Shown piece by piece: positions 46,293-58,342 of a DNA stretch of 64,000 bases. The DNA is from Telopea speciosissima. Its lineage: Eukaryota; Streptophyta; Magnoliopsida; Proteales; Proteaceae. The stretch lies in NCBI RefSeq assembly GCF_018873765.1, contig NC_057919.1, forward strand, positions 68,752,984 to 68,816,983, in the 5' to 3' direction. The position numbers and the translations under genes were made by a program. The notes under the pieces were generated by a model that was not told the origin of the DNA, searched no databases, and saw only the letters and a program-made list of their open reading frames with translations. Each line of letters opens with the position of its first letter. The first letter of the stretch is position 1.

Positions 46293-47745
46293 CTGTAAAT
46301 GATGCAAGGCACTAATATATAAGAGTGGATGAATTTAAAAGAATAGAAGATGTATTAACAATTTAAATAAAATATTCTTTGACATAAAAATGAGATTATC
46401 AAAGGGCAGGCCTTGGTGGAACGGTAAGGTTGCACCATTGTGACCAAGTGGTCATGGATTCAAGTCTGGAAACAGCCTCTCTGTGAAAGTAGTGTTAAGG
46501 CTGCGTACATTATGACCATCCCTAGTCCCCGTAGTGGCCGGAGCCTCGTGCACTGGATACGCCCTTTTTTTTTTTTAATAAGAATGAGGTTATCACTCTT
46601 AAGAAAATGCATTTCAATGAAAATTTTCTCTCTTTCGAGAAACGATAAAGACATTTTTCTCTCTGTTACATCTTAACTATTATAGAGTAGCAAGAGAGGG
46701 TTTCCAACTCATAACAAAGAAAGGATTCCCCAGCCCATCAAGTGGCCAAGCTTAGGTACGATTCCATGATTAAAAAGGCTAATGCAACAGTCAAATTAAC
46801 GAGTGACTAAGCCTATTCTCTACATGGCACTTTGATCCCAACAAGGAAGTACGATATTTTAAATATTATGCTCTTTGGGAAGTTCATTCACCTGCCCAAG
46901 CCTGCCTAGCTTTTGGGATGAATTCCTTATGGAAACAACAAAGAAAATAACAACACAACACCGGCCATACGTAACTTACATTGAGATATAAATATATTTA
47001 AGAAAGGAAATTAAGGAAAAATAAAGAAATAAAAGGTCACCTAATAATGAAGATTGGAACAAAAACTTCTTCTCAGTAGTTCTGACCAATGTTTTGAATT
47101 AGAATTGAATCCCAAATTGAGTCGAATTGCTTCCTTTTGCAGGTTCTCACTTGAGTGCTTTACATTGATTACATTATAAGGGCATTTGTACCAAAAGCAG
47201 ACCTGAGTTTTGTACCAATCAAACGAATCAAGATCACAGCATCACAAGGAAATTGAGGAATCCATAGAGAACACTACCTGCAGCTTCGAAGCAACAGACC
47301 AACACGATTTAAGGTTAAAAATCGATTACCTTATATAGTAGTATTCGCAACTTTGAAGGAGAAGATGCAGAACTACAGAGAGAGGTGTACTCTCACGAAA
47401 GCGTCTCTAGAAGAGAGAGAAAATCTGCCGTGTTTTTCTTCGAATCGTTTAGTTTAACCTATTTGCTGAAAAGGGAGAACGACAGGTAAGCCCATAAAAG
47501 AGACGACATTAATGGAAGAATAATGGATCTAGAGATTTTAAGAACGGAGTAGTTGCTGCTCGGGGATTTAAAGCACGTACAGAAAACAAGTGGATTCCAG
47601 AAAGTGGAGATACGAGAGTTTTCCCGTACCAAGTACGGCAGTTGCAGCGGCGACTTCAATCTTCTCCGACTTTCGATTTGCAGAGACTGGAGGAGGCGAT
47701 GAACACGGAGGAAGGAGAGGGGAAGAGAGAGGTAAAGCGTCTTAC
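46293..47745 (-). other. 5'-UTR intron of the FAR1-domain gene
   Basis: Donor TTACAG|GTAAGAC at 47745 and acceptor ATTTACAG at 46293 bound a 1453-bp intron. Leader exon 1 would end at 47746. An Au-like SINE sits about 110 bp from the acceptor. The splice pairing is inferred, since no transcript is available. Confidence 0.5.
46402..46582 (+). mobile_element. Au-like SINE
   Basis: A tRNA-derived SINE. Its 5' part has GGTAAGGTTGCACC and a box-B-like GGTCATGGATTCAAGTC. It continues with the Au hallmarks GGAAACAGCCTCTC, AAGGCTGCGTACATT and GGAGCCTCGTGCACTGG, then TACGCCC and a T tail. The flanking duplication is 13 bp with one mismatch (AATGAGATTATCA at 46389-46401, AATGAGGTTATCA at 46583-46595). 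It lies in the FAR1 gene's leader intron, opposite to the gene. Confidence 0.9.
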
Positions 47746-47980
47746 CTGTAAGTCCTCTGGAATCTGGACACGTTTCGTGTTCAGCGTGTACAGGGGGAAG
47801 AAATATAAAAAATGAAATAAATAAAAATAAAAAGATTTGATAAACCCCTAAATTGGACAAGTGTCGCGTGAAGAGATAAGTGGTGCTGTGGCCCTTCCCA
47901 AATTGGAAGAGGATTTAGACTCCAAAAATGAACTCTTTTTTTAAGGTGAATAATAGTTTTCATACTCAGTAATATCTTTG

Positions 47981-50900
47981 TATTTTTGCTGTTTTTTTTT
48001 TGGTAGAACATAAACTTATTTATAAAAGCATGTCCAACGCAAGGAGTCTGCATTACAAAGATCACAGATCAAAGAGTGGAAAAGCGGCCAATTTGTCTCA
48101 CACGCTACAAGCAAGGCCTTCCTAGCCAGTGAGCTAGTCAGCCACATTGTTCCTTGGGAGTGTGGAGGAATGTACATTCAAGGAAATGAGGAACAAGAAA
48201 CTGGATATCATGAATGTTATTGACAATCTATAAAGGGGGGGGGGGGGGAGAATTAGTCGATGGTAGAGATGCCAATTCCTTGCAGTCGGTTTCCACTTGA
48301 ATGTTATCAACTCCCTCTGAAATGCAAAAAAAGAAGCCCATCGTGAACTGCCATAGCCTTTCCTTGGAGGGTTGTACTGAAGCATGAGGCCTTCGAAACC
48401 GCACCAATGCACTCTTGCTGGGAGTTGCAAATGATATATCCAATACCCCCTGTATTTCCTTGTAGTGCCGCATCAATATTCAATTTAAAAAAAGGTGGTG
48501 CAGGGGGGACTATATAGGTGGTGAAGATGAAGATGCTAACTTGTCTAAGGTTGTTTTCATGTTCCCTGCAACTGCTGAATAGAATTCTCAAGCTTGAAGG
48601 CTAGCTAACTTGATCACCTCTTCCAGAGAGAGACTAGAGCCACTAAACAAAAGGTTATTCCAAACTCACCATAATTTCCAACAAATAAAGGATATTTGGA
48701 AAATTGTTTCTCTAGCAGCTTGCTTACTTATCTTGGAGAAACTCTCCTAGTGTTGAATGAACTGCTAAAGATTTGGGCAGTTGAGGAGAGTAAGGGATAA
48801 GGAGGAAACAAACCAAGTGGCCCTTGCGAAAGTAAAATCAAGAAGGATATGATCCATTGACTCATTAAGGGCTTCACATCTCTGGCAAGAGGGATCGATT
48901 AGGACTCGCCTCTTTATTAAAGCCTTTGTTGTGGCTAGGCCATTCACACACGCTCTCCACAAGAAAGGCCGGATCTTAGAAATAGTAAGGCATATCCATA
49001 TCTTCTTCCATATTCCTTACAGGGTGAATATATGTGAAGTAGACACTGAGGTAAAATCTCTCTCTCAGTCCTTATAGTCCTTCTGATTGCAAAGTAAATG
49101 ATAAGCAGATTTAGACGAATAGATTCCATTGCTAGCAGCTCTCCATACCTGGGTATGTGGGCAAGGGAATAAACCCAACCTTATTTTCATAATTGCTTCT
49201 CTATCTGCCGGATGAAAAAGGGACTCCAAAACATCTGTTTTCCAAGTCCGAGAATTCTAGGTCTATGAGATCAGCAACCCACGAATACTGAGATGGTACA
49301 GTTATAGTATATTGGAGCTTGAGATTGGGGTTGGAAGGGATCCATTGGTCATTCCATATGTTGATGCTCTTTCCATTGCCCACTGTGCATACCTGGCCTC
49401 TAGTAGTCCTTCCTTCCTTCCATCACACTACGCCAAGCCCACGATGGATTTGAACCCAAAGAGGCATGTAAGAAGTCCATATTTGGAACATACATTGCTT
49501 CATAAAGACTGCCTAGTTTGATAAAGGGAATTTTTGAAGCCTCCAAGTAAGCTTACCGAGCAAGGCTAAGTTCTGAATAGTTGGATCTCGAAACCCCAAG
49601 CCACCATGGTCTCTGAATCTACAGAGGTGATTCCAAGAAATCCATCTGATTTTGTTAGTCTTCCCTTTGACCCCAATAAAAGTGAGAATAAACTTTCCTT
49701 AACTTTGAGTGGTGTGATGCAGGGAGCTTGAAATGTGAGGGTGCATAAGTATTCATAGCCATAGCAACAGATTTCAAGAGGACTTCTTTTCCAGCATGTG
49801 AGAGTAATTGTTGTTTCCAACTTTGTAGTCTCTTGCTTGTTTTCTTCGAAATCTCTTGAAAAAGATGAGTCTTGGACAAACCGAATTCCACTGGTAGACC
49901 AAGGTGCTTATTGGGATCATCTTTGTAGGGTATTTTTTAAATTATGAAGAACCACCTCTTAAATTTCAAATTGGTATTGTTGCTGGAAGTGATAGAGGAC
50001 TTCTGATGATTTACCTGTTGACCACTTGCTAGGCAATAGAGGTTAAGGCAAGCTTTTAAGATGTGAACTTCAGATAGAGACACTTCGGAGAATAACAAGC
50101 TGTTGGGAATGAACCTGATGCGCAGCGAAATTTGGATCAGGTCAATACTTGTAGCTCATGATCAAGAGTAAGGATGAAACAATTTCAAAATAAAATCATG
50201 GTTACCTGAGAATCGCAAGTGTAACTCCTCCTATAGATAATAGGTCTTCCAACTTGTGCAAACTTGAAGATTGAAAAATTGTTCAACACTTTAAAGCTTA
50301 ATCAATCCTTGCAACCTTTTAGACGAACATAAAAAACATCAAAGCCTCTTGAATTCTCTAACTCAAGTTTCACACACACCACTACAAAAGAGGGGAGAGA
50401 GAAAAATCGTGGGAGGGGGAGAGAGCACTACCAAAATCATGGGAGGCTCCTCCTTCTCCCTCTTTTATAGTTTTGGAGATCCTTGGATCTCAAGCAATCC
50501 CCTTCCATCTTGGCTTTAGCTCAATATTCTATTTTGGTGTTTTGTGAATCTTCTAATTTTTGCAACTCCAATTTGCTACTAAAGTGAAGACATAGAATCT
50601 CAAAAGGGATATAATCTTTCCAAATTATGGTCCATGAGATATTCTCACAATATCTCTTTCCATAATATAAAAAGATATTTAACCATAAATAATTTGTTCT
50701 CCCATATAATGCCATGTGTCCAATAAACTCTTTTATTACACATAAGCTCTTCCACTTTCCTAATATCTCATAATGAATTACAGGGTATGTACTTTAATGT
50801 TACTAATCCCCAATTCATCATGTATGTTGATCGAAAGAATATGTGATTGTGATCGGACGGCCAAAAACTTCGAAATCAATTCTTAATATATTATATATAA

Positions 50901-51690
50901 TAATTTTTATTGAAAATAAATTTATAAAACATTTCGAATAAACACTGGATCCAGATTTCTGTCCGATCAATCACTGACTTTCTCTCTCCTAAATTTTCCC
51001 TGTAAACGGGCAGTGGATTTCATGTTGAGAAACCTCTTTGCTTACAATGCAGGATCACGAATCTAGTGTACTAGTTTATAGTCCAATTGGACATCAACCA
51101 TTGGCTTACCAAAATTCGTAATGCCACATTGCAACAAATGGAATCTCTCAGGTCCAAGGGCCATCGAGTGGCGGATAAGTATATCACACACACATAACCA
51201 GTAGCAATACATAAGATATACGTACCAGATTCTCATCTATACACGTTCTTGACATGTACCCACATTCATACACCGAAATCACCATTTTTCATGACATGCA
51301 ATATGAAAACCATATAAACAGGATGTCCAGTCCCGTTCCCAGCTCAGACCAATTTTAGGTAAAAGACCTATGGAACATTCTTATAAGCCCAAATAAAATA
51401 TAAAAATATAAAAATTAAATTCAATAATTTAATAATTCGGGTTTGATGGACACACAATTCCAACACAAGCTATCATCAATAAATAGCAAATGGGTTAATG
51501 GAGAAGATCAGTTACGAATCTTTATACCCCGAATGAGACCTAGGGTCTCTGCTTGAGTAAGAAAATAGTTAAGAGCCTAGGAGCATAACACAAATAGGGC
51601 CAGAGATAAGGGGTCCCCTTGTCGTGTTCCTCTAGATGGAGAGATTGATCCTCAGACAACTCCATTTATAAGGAGGTCATAGGTATAATT
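47981..51690 (-). mobile_element. L1-type LINE, 5'-truncated, split by a solo LTR
   Basis: Read on the minus strand from 51690: a reverse-transcriptase segment (GTRQGDPLS, then FIDD) stops at 51471. A solo LTR intervenes (50101-51465). RT resumes at 50100 (LLFSEVSLSEVHIL, KHLGLPVEFG, HAGKEVLLKSVAMAMNTY). Next come the 'GNGKSINIWNDQWIP' region (49340-49383), a zf-RVT segment (WRACVNGLATTKALIKRRV, about 48900-48960) and an RNase H domain (FKLNIDAALQGNTGGIGY; VETDCKELAS, 48240-48540). It ends with an NNVADLASSLARKAL-type tail and a poly(A), seen as T's near 47990. Numerous stops and frameshifts are present. Its 3' end lies only about 245 bp upstream of the FAR1 gene's leader-exon donor. Confidence 0.85.
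50101..51465 (-). mobile_element. solo LTR inserted in the LINE
   Basis: It begins TGTTGGGAATGAACC and ends CACAATTCCAACA, with matching TGTTGG/CCAACA ends. The 5-bp duplication CAAGC lies at 50096-50100 and 51466-51470. 1365 bp, no coding frame. The LINE reading frame resumes on both sides, so removing the LTR restores colinearity. Minus orientation is inferred from the position of TATTTATA-like and CT-rich parts. Confidence 0.88.
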
Positions 51691-52300
51691 AAGGGTGTCA
51701 AAACCTAGCCAGAACCGTTAAGACCGATCGAAAAAACCCGAGACCTAACTGAACCGATCCTTATTGGATTGGTTTTGGACTGGGGTATGACGGGACCGAT
51801 TGAAAATCGGACCGCACCGGACCGACTGATAACAAACCGAATCGAATGAAACCAATAAAAAAAAATAATGAGTATAAGGTTGTGAATAAATGAATTGATT
51901 TCAGTATTAGTGAGCAAATTTATGGTTTTAAGGGAAATTGTTACAAATCAATGAGTATGAGGTTATGAAATAGGAAAATTGATTTGTAACAATGCTTCTT
52001 CCATTGTTCTCCTTTTTAACTGTGGGGCTAATGAAATATTTTATGTAGTTGAAAAGAGAAAGAGAAGAAAATAGGCACAAACTGAACCCAACTTGCTTAA
52101 AAAAACCTGGTACCGAATCTAATTCAAACCGCTATCAACCCGTTATCATAAACCGAAATCGACACGAAACCAAACCGCACCAAAACCGAAACCGAGCCGA
52201 AATCGAAAGTCCTTATTGGTTCGGTTTTGGTTTCCCTAAAAGCCACACCGAAACGGAAAAAACTAGACCGATATCAGCTGCTTATGTGAAGTCTCTAAGG
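51691..52300. repeat. ACCGAAACCG-type degenerate repeat
   Basis: Dense GGACCGA, AACCGAATC, ACCGAAACCGAGCCG and GGTTCGGTTTTGG units occupy both ends (51700-51850 and 52120-52270), with an A/T-rich middle containing two copies of AATGAGTATAAGGTT(G/A)TGAA-like sequence. It is built like the palindromic-motif MITEs, but I could not set ends. Confidence 0.5.
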
Positions 52301-52379
52301 AAGTGCCGCTAATTATTCGATCAATAATCACCAATATTAAACACTTGGTCTCCTATCTTTACGCTGTTTCTTTTCGTTT

Positions 52380-52553
52380 TTTTTTCAAGGGATGTCAACA
52401 TTGTTGCAGATTCCCTTGCTAGGAGGGCCCTATCCCTAATGGATAGGATAGTTTGGCCCAACTCTAATCCCTGTGTCTCTATTGATTATATTTCAGAGAC
52501 CAAGAGTGTAATCCGTTTCTTTCAATAGATTTTGTTTCTACCACAAAAAAAAC
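52380..52553 (+). mobile_element. LINE 3' end, plus strand
   Basis: The frame RDVNIVADSLARRALSLMD is the end of an L1 RNase H domain. It is followed by a short 3' UTR and CCACAAAAAAAA poly(A). Confidence 0.7.
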
Positions 52554-52591
52554 TATATCTCATACACCTAAAAAAAATAAAAAATTAATGA

Positions 52592-53890
52592 ATGTTGGCA
52601 GCATCCTTTCAAATTAATTTTTATGATGGGAACGATCTTCTAAGCAATGACATGGAAAATTATAAGAAGATAAAAGTCGACTCCCTTTGCATCAATCATT
52701 GGTTTGCAATTCATCATTTTTCTTCAACAAAAAAAAACTTCATCACTAGAGTCAGAAAAGGCTCATGGACTTGGAATAGCATCTCTCAGATAATTCCTCA
52801 CCTGGAAAACCTGGTGATTAAAAAGATTGGCAATGGTAAATCCACTTTCTTTTGGTTTGATAAATGGGTCCCTGCCATACAAGGTAACCTCTCGACCTCT
52901 CATACCTCTCTGATTAAATCTTCTGATAAAACACAGATTGTTAGTTCCTTCTTAAATGGAAACAGTTGGAATTCTGTTCTGCTTGATGGGTGCTTACCTC
53001 GAGTGTTGTCTTCTCGTATTCAGTCTTTGCTAGTCTCTGATTCTGAGGATAAATGGTGGTGTTTAAATGCCAAAAATGGAATCCTCACTACTAAATTGGC
53101 TGCTCATTATTTTACCTCTAAATCTAGTAATTTGTCTTCTGTAAATCTACATTGGTGGAAGTTTTTTTGGAAACTTCAAATTCACCCAAGATTTAAGCTT
53201 TTCTTCTGGCGTTTGCTAAATGTAGGAATTCCTACCAGAGTTACTCTATCGAATGGATCCAGATTGACTCCTCTTGTGCTCTGTGTGGAAATGGTGTTGA
53301 ATCCTCATGGCACCTTTTCATATCTTGTGATTGGGTTAAACACATCTGGGAAGTAGGACCATTGGGGTTAAGAATTGACTCTCTGACGTTTAATAATATT
53401 CAGTCTCTATGTTTGTTTTTTTATTCTCTTCTCAGGTCGGACAAACAATTGGTTATGTGGGTTTTTAGTGTGTTTCTTATCACTTGCTATTTTATTTGGA
53501 CAGTTAGAAATAGGGTTCTTCATAATTCACATGTGGTTGATCCCATATGGGTGCTCCGTAGCATTCAAAAATGGATCATGTTTCACGACTTACTTCCCCC
53601 CCCCCTCTTTTTCATCCCTTGATGTAATGAATGTTACTGGCCTCTATCACTTACTGGTTATAGCTTTCAATTACCTATGCTCAATTTTCTTGTTTTGATA
53701 TGTGCAGGATACTATAACTCAGGACTAAACCTCGCAGGATGGTCATATTTTTTTTTGATACATGGCAGGATTAAGTTCTTTGATACAAGGAATATTCCTC
53801 CACGGGACAATCTTACGGCTCTCCTTTTTGCAATCCGTAAAGGTTTGACCATGCAGCCTGCATTGGGTTGAAGATTAAAGAGGTTTGGAG
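52592..53890 (+). mobile_element. LINE pol remnant (zf-RVT and RNase H), plus strand
   Basis: The frame 52592-53356 holds the post-RT region of an L1-type ORF2: ENLVIKKIGNGKSTFFWFD, then WWKFFWKLQIHPRFKLFFW with GIPTRVTLS (zf-RVT, Cys residues partly lost). Frame 53362-53622 (WTVRNRVLHNSHVVDP) continues it. The stretch near 53810-53890 (LTALLFAIRKGLTMQ, then VWSDNQL in another frame) is the RNase H end. Several frame breaks; no RT or endonuclease part. Confidence 0.75.
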
Positions 53891-53975
53891 TGACAATCAG
53901 CTCATTTCAAAAAAATCTTTCATCTCCTACCAAATGCTTATGGTCGTGGGACCTATTTAAAGACTTTATATATAT

Positions 53976-54330
53976 ATATATCTTTTTTTTTTTTTTTGGG
54001 TAGAAAGAGGGCTATTCATTCATGTGCTCCCAACGCCAAGCAGATAGGTAACATGATAAGCACAAGGTATGGATATACAATATCCAAAACCAAGGAATGG
54101 AAATTGATCCAGTCTCACATGCCATTGACTAGATCATCCAGGCTAAGGGATGGGTCACAACCACTTCCCTAGATAAAATGCTGTAGACACAGCTTATATT
54201 AAGCACATGCACATAATTAAGTGCCAAATGAGAGGGCCCCATATGGGCCAAAAAATCCAACACCATAATGCTCACAACTACCGATATGCTGCCACAGCCT
54301 ACTTTCAAACAGACTTGCCGGATCGGCAAA
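53976..54330 (-). mobile_element. LINE 3' end, minus strand
   Basis: A T run (poly(A) on the minus strand) is followed by a 3' UTR and ACETGSISIPW-like tail sequence. The same arrangement ends the LINE at 47981 (ACETNWPLFHS). The coding part upstream is decayed. Confidence 0.55.
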
Positions 54331-55660
54331 GGTCTACTGGATCAATGAGTGGATCTTCAAGCGACGATAATAAGGCCACCAAAAACCATGCAACAACCTT
54401 CTTTCAAGCAGATCTGCAAGGACTGGCGAGTGGAGCATCGTCCGACAACAGGAGAGGGTTGGTGAAGATTGAACGGCGATTGGAGCTTCATAGCCGAAGA
54501 TAACCTTGGTGCCACAAGCACCAAAGTCGGTATCACCTGCAAACTCATAAATAAAGAAAAAGAAAAAAAAACCTTCCACAGAGACCTAGACACTGAAACA
54601 TAGCCTTGGAGCACAAAAATTGCAATTTTTGCTGACGAAGACAAACAATCCAAATCACCCATAGAGCAGTCCCACCATTCATCAGTACCAACACGGTGGA
54701 AACCATGGAGACCATGGCCCCAATAGATACCAAATCGAGGAGCTTATTCCTGGCCTTGACCTCTGCCTCGCAGGACTGAGCCATCCCCATCACCAACGCA
54801 ACAGCATGAAGGGCAGCAGCACCTAAAATCTGGTCGGTACCATGCATCACCACCGCAGCACTGACCATCTGGCTTGGATTGGCAACACCACGTTGACACG
54901 AGACGGGCCAAACTGGCAAACCGCTCGGATCTGAAAATCTTATCAGATTTAACAAAACAGAGACTGAGTTGGTGATGCTTGGTCTACAACCCATTGCTGT
55001 GGGAGTAGAAGCGGCTACGGGAGTGTGCTTGGAGGGAGCTCTATCAGAGAAGGGGAAGTGGACAGAGATGACATTTGCTTGTGGAAATGGCCATGGACTC
55101 CATCCGGCGACTGGACTGGTGTGGATGCAAAGGAAAAGGAAGGGGAAAGAAGCGGCGGCGAAGGGGAGAGGCACCGGCGAAACCGCAGGTTATCCATCGT
55201 CAGCATCATCGTCGTTGTCGGCATCCTCTTCGTTGGCTGTTTTGATGGTCATAGCGGAGAAGCTGATGAAGAAGTGGGGAAAAGGGAAAAATAACACGCA
55301 CTGAGGCGGACAAAATAACACGCACAATGGTGGATAGATAACATGCACGGCAGTGGACAGCGAACGAAAACTTGCAGCGGCGGAAAAAGGGAAAAATGAG
55401 AAGAAAAAAAACCCTAAGACTCTTCTTTTTTTACTGCATTGTTGTTGTGCCTCTATGAAAATGATTGTTTTTTGTTGGAATGTGCGAGGACTTTTTATAT
55501 ATATCTGACCACACTCAAGGAGTGACTTTTGTTAACAACGATAACCACTTATGTATTTCTTTTGCTATGAACATGGCTAAGAATGCTTGTAATATAGACT
55601 ATGGGTCTTCCTAACTTTTACTATATTTTCTTTTTTCATAAAAAAAAAACCTTCATCATT
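54331..55660. other. GC-richer block, LINE-related, unresolved
   Basis: Overlapping frames (plus 54969-55304, minus 54545-55174) in GC-richer sequence lack recognisable motifs. On the plus strand at about 55455-55490 a frame begins MKMIVFCWNVRGL, which resembles the first residues of a plant L1 endonuclease, but it breaks off at once. The block may be the 5' UTR/ORF1 side of an L1 truncated at the endonuclease start. Confidence 0.3.
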
Positions 55661-56096
55661 TTTCTTAGCCCTGCCAATCGAGGATCAACTCATCATTATC
55701 ACTTATGGTAGCTTTTGTCATGGATCCAATGAGGTGGATTTAGGGAGCTATTTTTCTTTCTAACTGTCAATTTTTGGCTACATACATGGATATTGACTGT
55801 GTAGGAAGCCCAAAAGGAGGCTGAGGAAAGAGGAATCAGGCAAAGGCTCGAGGGAACATTTTCATTGGAATGTCAAAGTGTAAAACTTTAGACTGACTTG
55901 CAAGAATTAACTAATTGTCAAGTAAATAAAAATAGATTTGGCTCTCCTCCAGCCATGGCGGGAGCGGGAGGATCCAACCCAATAAAAACATAGGGTGTTT
56001 TCGTCATTTCATAGGTGGGCCTGCCTATAACAAAGGTTGTGGGGCCACAATCGGGCAATGAAATGGTGATTTAATGGCATCTTAAATGTCATAAAC

Positions 56097-56205
56097 ATGT
56101 TTCTTAGAAAAGACGTACCCACTGTACCCGCATTTCAGGGTTTGGGGAGGGTCATAATGTACGTAGTCTTACCCCTGCTTTGCGGAAAGGCTGTCATTTG
56201 CTTGT
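56097..56205 (-). mobile_element. Au-like SINE remnant
   Basis: On the minus strand: GACAGCCTTTCCGC, GGGGTAAGACTACGTACATT, GACCCTCCCC, then GTGGGTACGTC and T's. These correspond in order to the Au blocks seen at 46402-46582, about 75-80% alike by eye. The 5' third is missing. Confidence 0.7.
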
Positions 56206-57065
56206 TTTCAATTTTCGTAGCAATTAAATATTTATGTCCTGCATTGTCTTTCATTGCACGAAAAGACAATCTATGGCCCTGGAACATCTATGCTTTTTGA
56301 GATATCAAACTTTTTGAATCTAAGTATGTATCTATTGTTAAGAAGGATAGGCAACTTATTGAGCGAGCTCATCAATTAATAGATAAAGCTAAGTGTACAG
56401 AGTGATTCTCTTTCCATTAAAAAAAACCATTGGTTTGCAATTTTTATCATCGTGCTAGAGTAGGGACCAAGATTGCATCGCTGCTACACCGAAACCTTTC
56501 ACACTTGAAAATCGCTTTTTATTACCTTTATTTGCTCCATTTCCTGGGCTGGTCTACTTCCCCAAGTTTCTCTTATAGAGGTGGCAGAAATGATCACCCT
56601 ACCTCTACCGAACATACTGCCCGGGTGGGGTCCATCCCCCTCTATTAGAGGAACTTGGGGAAATGAAACGGGCAAAAATTGGAGCAGATAAAAATACACA
56701 CCTGTAATTTGTAAAATGGTAGACATACACACAGACATGGGATTTTCTCCCTCTTAAATATGTCACACATGGAATGTTGTTGGGCCCCAAGGCCCAAGCC
56801 CATGTTCAGGTACTGTGATTGACAGGGCTTATTATTTCCCTTCCTCAGTTACTTTTATGTTTCATAGACTTTTTTTTGATTCAATTCATGTTTCATAGAC
56901 GCAAGAAGAAAGGGTGGCTTAGTTTGGGTGGATGGTGGGGGGCTTAGTTATTGCAGGGCCTGCATGCGGGCGGCAAAGAAGAGGTCCAATAAGTCCAATC
57001 CTGACCCAAGTCTATTTTGTGGGAATTATCAGATAGTGCAGCTCCAATAGGATTAGCACGGGAAT

Positions 57066-57190
57066 AATTATCACCTCTAATTCGCTGTCCATTCCAATTT
57101 CTTCCAATTCCCTTAGAGGGATCATTTTTGCTCCTATGAGGAATTAGAGGAATTGAACAGAAAAGTAAAGTGAATTGGAGGAGATAACGA
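57066..57190. mobile_element. foldback MITE, tentative
   Basis: TTATCACCTCTAATTC on the left is answered by GAATTGGAGGAGATAAC on the right, with further AATTCC pairs inside. No target-site duplication was found. Confidence 0.4.
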
Positions 57191-57731
57191 CTAGGATGGT
57201 CATACTAGCACCTATGGTATTATATTATAGTTAGTGACCGTTGCAATATTTAAACCAAGTGGCCGTGATGCTTGAGGTTCTGACACATCTGCACACGTGT
57301 CAATATATGACTTGTAAAGTAAAGGAAACGTTTTTATGTGTAGGCCAATTAGGTGGACGCTGGATCCGTACTCGTAGATCAACTTGGGAGAAGAGCAGTG
57401 CGCGTGGTCACTTATTAGGTTTTCGGTAACCCACTAACCAAAACCATTAAAACCGTGTTTGGTAAAGGCACCAACAACCGCAGTAAGCCTGGTAATAAAA
57501 GGTGCAAATCGGTTTGGTTCAAGAAGTAATGAATATAAATTGAAACTAAATCAATTATTTAGATTTTTGTAAAAACTAAACGTTTAATCGATTCTTAAAT
57601 CGATTTCCCTTTTTGAAGAATAATTCACACACAAAAAGGAATCTGTGCTGAAACAGTGTGAAAGTTTATCAAATCAAACAGAAATAAATGGTACTGATAG
57701 ATAAGAGAGCAAGGGTAAACCAGGGTACAAG

Positions 57732-57990
57732 TAGGGATGTAAATGAATAGTCAAAATCCATTTTCGTATCCGTGTCCGTATCTGTTTAGCACTATCTGAA
57801 TCCGTCCGAAAGCTAAACGGATACGGATAGGCTATAGCTATCCGAAAAACTATATTTACATGTAAACGGATAAAATATCCGTGTCCGTATCCGTTTAGCA
57901 TTATCCGAATCCGTCCAAAAACTAATCGGATGCGGATGCGGATGCGGATGTAGCACTATCCGAGCCAAATCCGATCCGTTTACATCCCTA
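57732..57990. mobile_element. hAT MITE, TAGGGATGTAAATG family, copy 3
   Basis: A 259-bp element with ends TAGGGATGTAAATG and CGTTTACATCCCTA and a perfect 8-bp duplication, GGTACAAG, at 57724-57731 and 57991-57998. The interior is repeated GGATACGGATA, TCCGTGTCCGTATCCG and GGATGCGGATGC units. It is the best-preserved copy of this family in the window. Confidence 0.93.
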
Positions 57991-58100
57991 GGTACAAGGG
58001 ATGAAAACAGGGTTTGTAAAATTGGATCGGAATCACCGGAATTAGTTGGGGCTTATCTTGTTTCCAACTGATCTGGATTGGACAGATCCTATTCAAAATG

Positions 58101-58342
58101 GAAAAAAAATCCTCTTCAATTCCCTAAAATGCAGTACAGCAGTTCAGTTCAGGGTTGAGAGGTCGATACCTGGCAGGTGCAACATCAAAGAGTGCCGAGC
58201 TCTAACAAAAAAAATTCTATCAAATAAAAGGAAAAAAAGAAAAACTGACTCAATCGAGATGTCGTGCCTACCAGGTGTCAACTTCTCAACCCCAAATTGC
58301 ACGCACTTGGTGATCATGTAATTGACGAGGATTTTAATTCGT
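58101..58342. mobile_element. foldback MITE, AATCCTCTTCAATTCC family, copy 1
   Basis: The left end GAAAAAAAATCCTCTTCAAT is answered by ATTGACGAGGATTTTAATT. Further inside, GGGTTGAGAGGTCGATACCT pairs with GGTGTCAACTTCTCAACCC. Its first 20 bases are identical to those of 61651-61884. Confidence 0.75.

Noticed and set aside
54545..55174. 209-codon minus-strand frame
   Set aside because: Composition is low-complexity (Ala, Val, Ser rich) with no domain, and an overlapping plus-strand frame is equally long. Probably a GC-rich non-coding or LINE leader stretch.
56560..56660. Possible MITE from GAGGTGG...CCTCTATTAGAGG
   Set aside because: Only short complementary pieces are present; ends and duplications could not be set.
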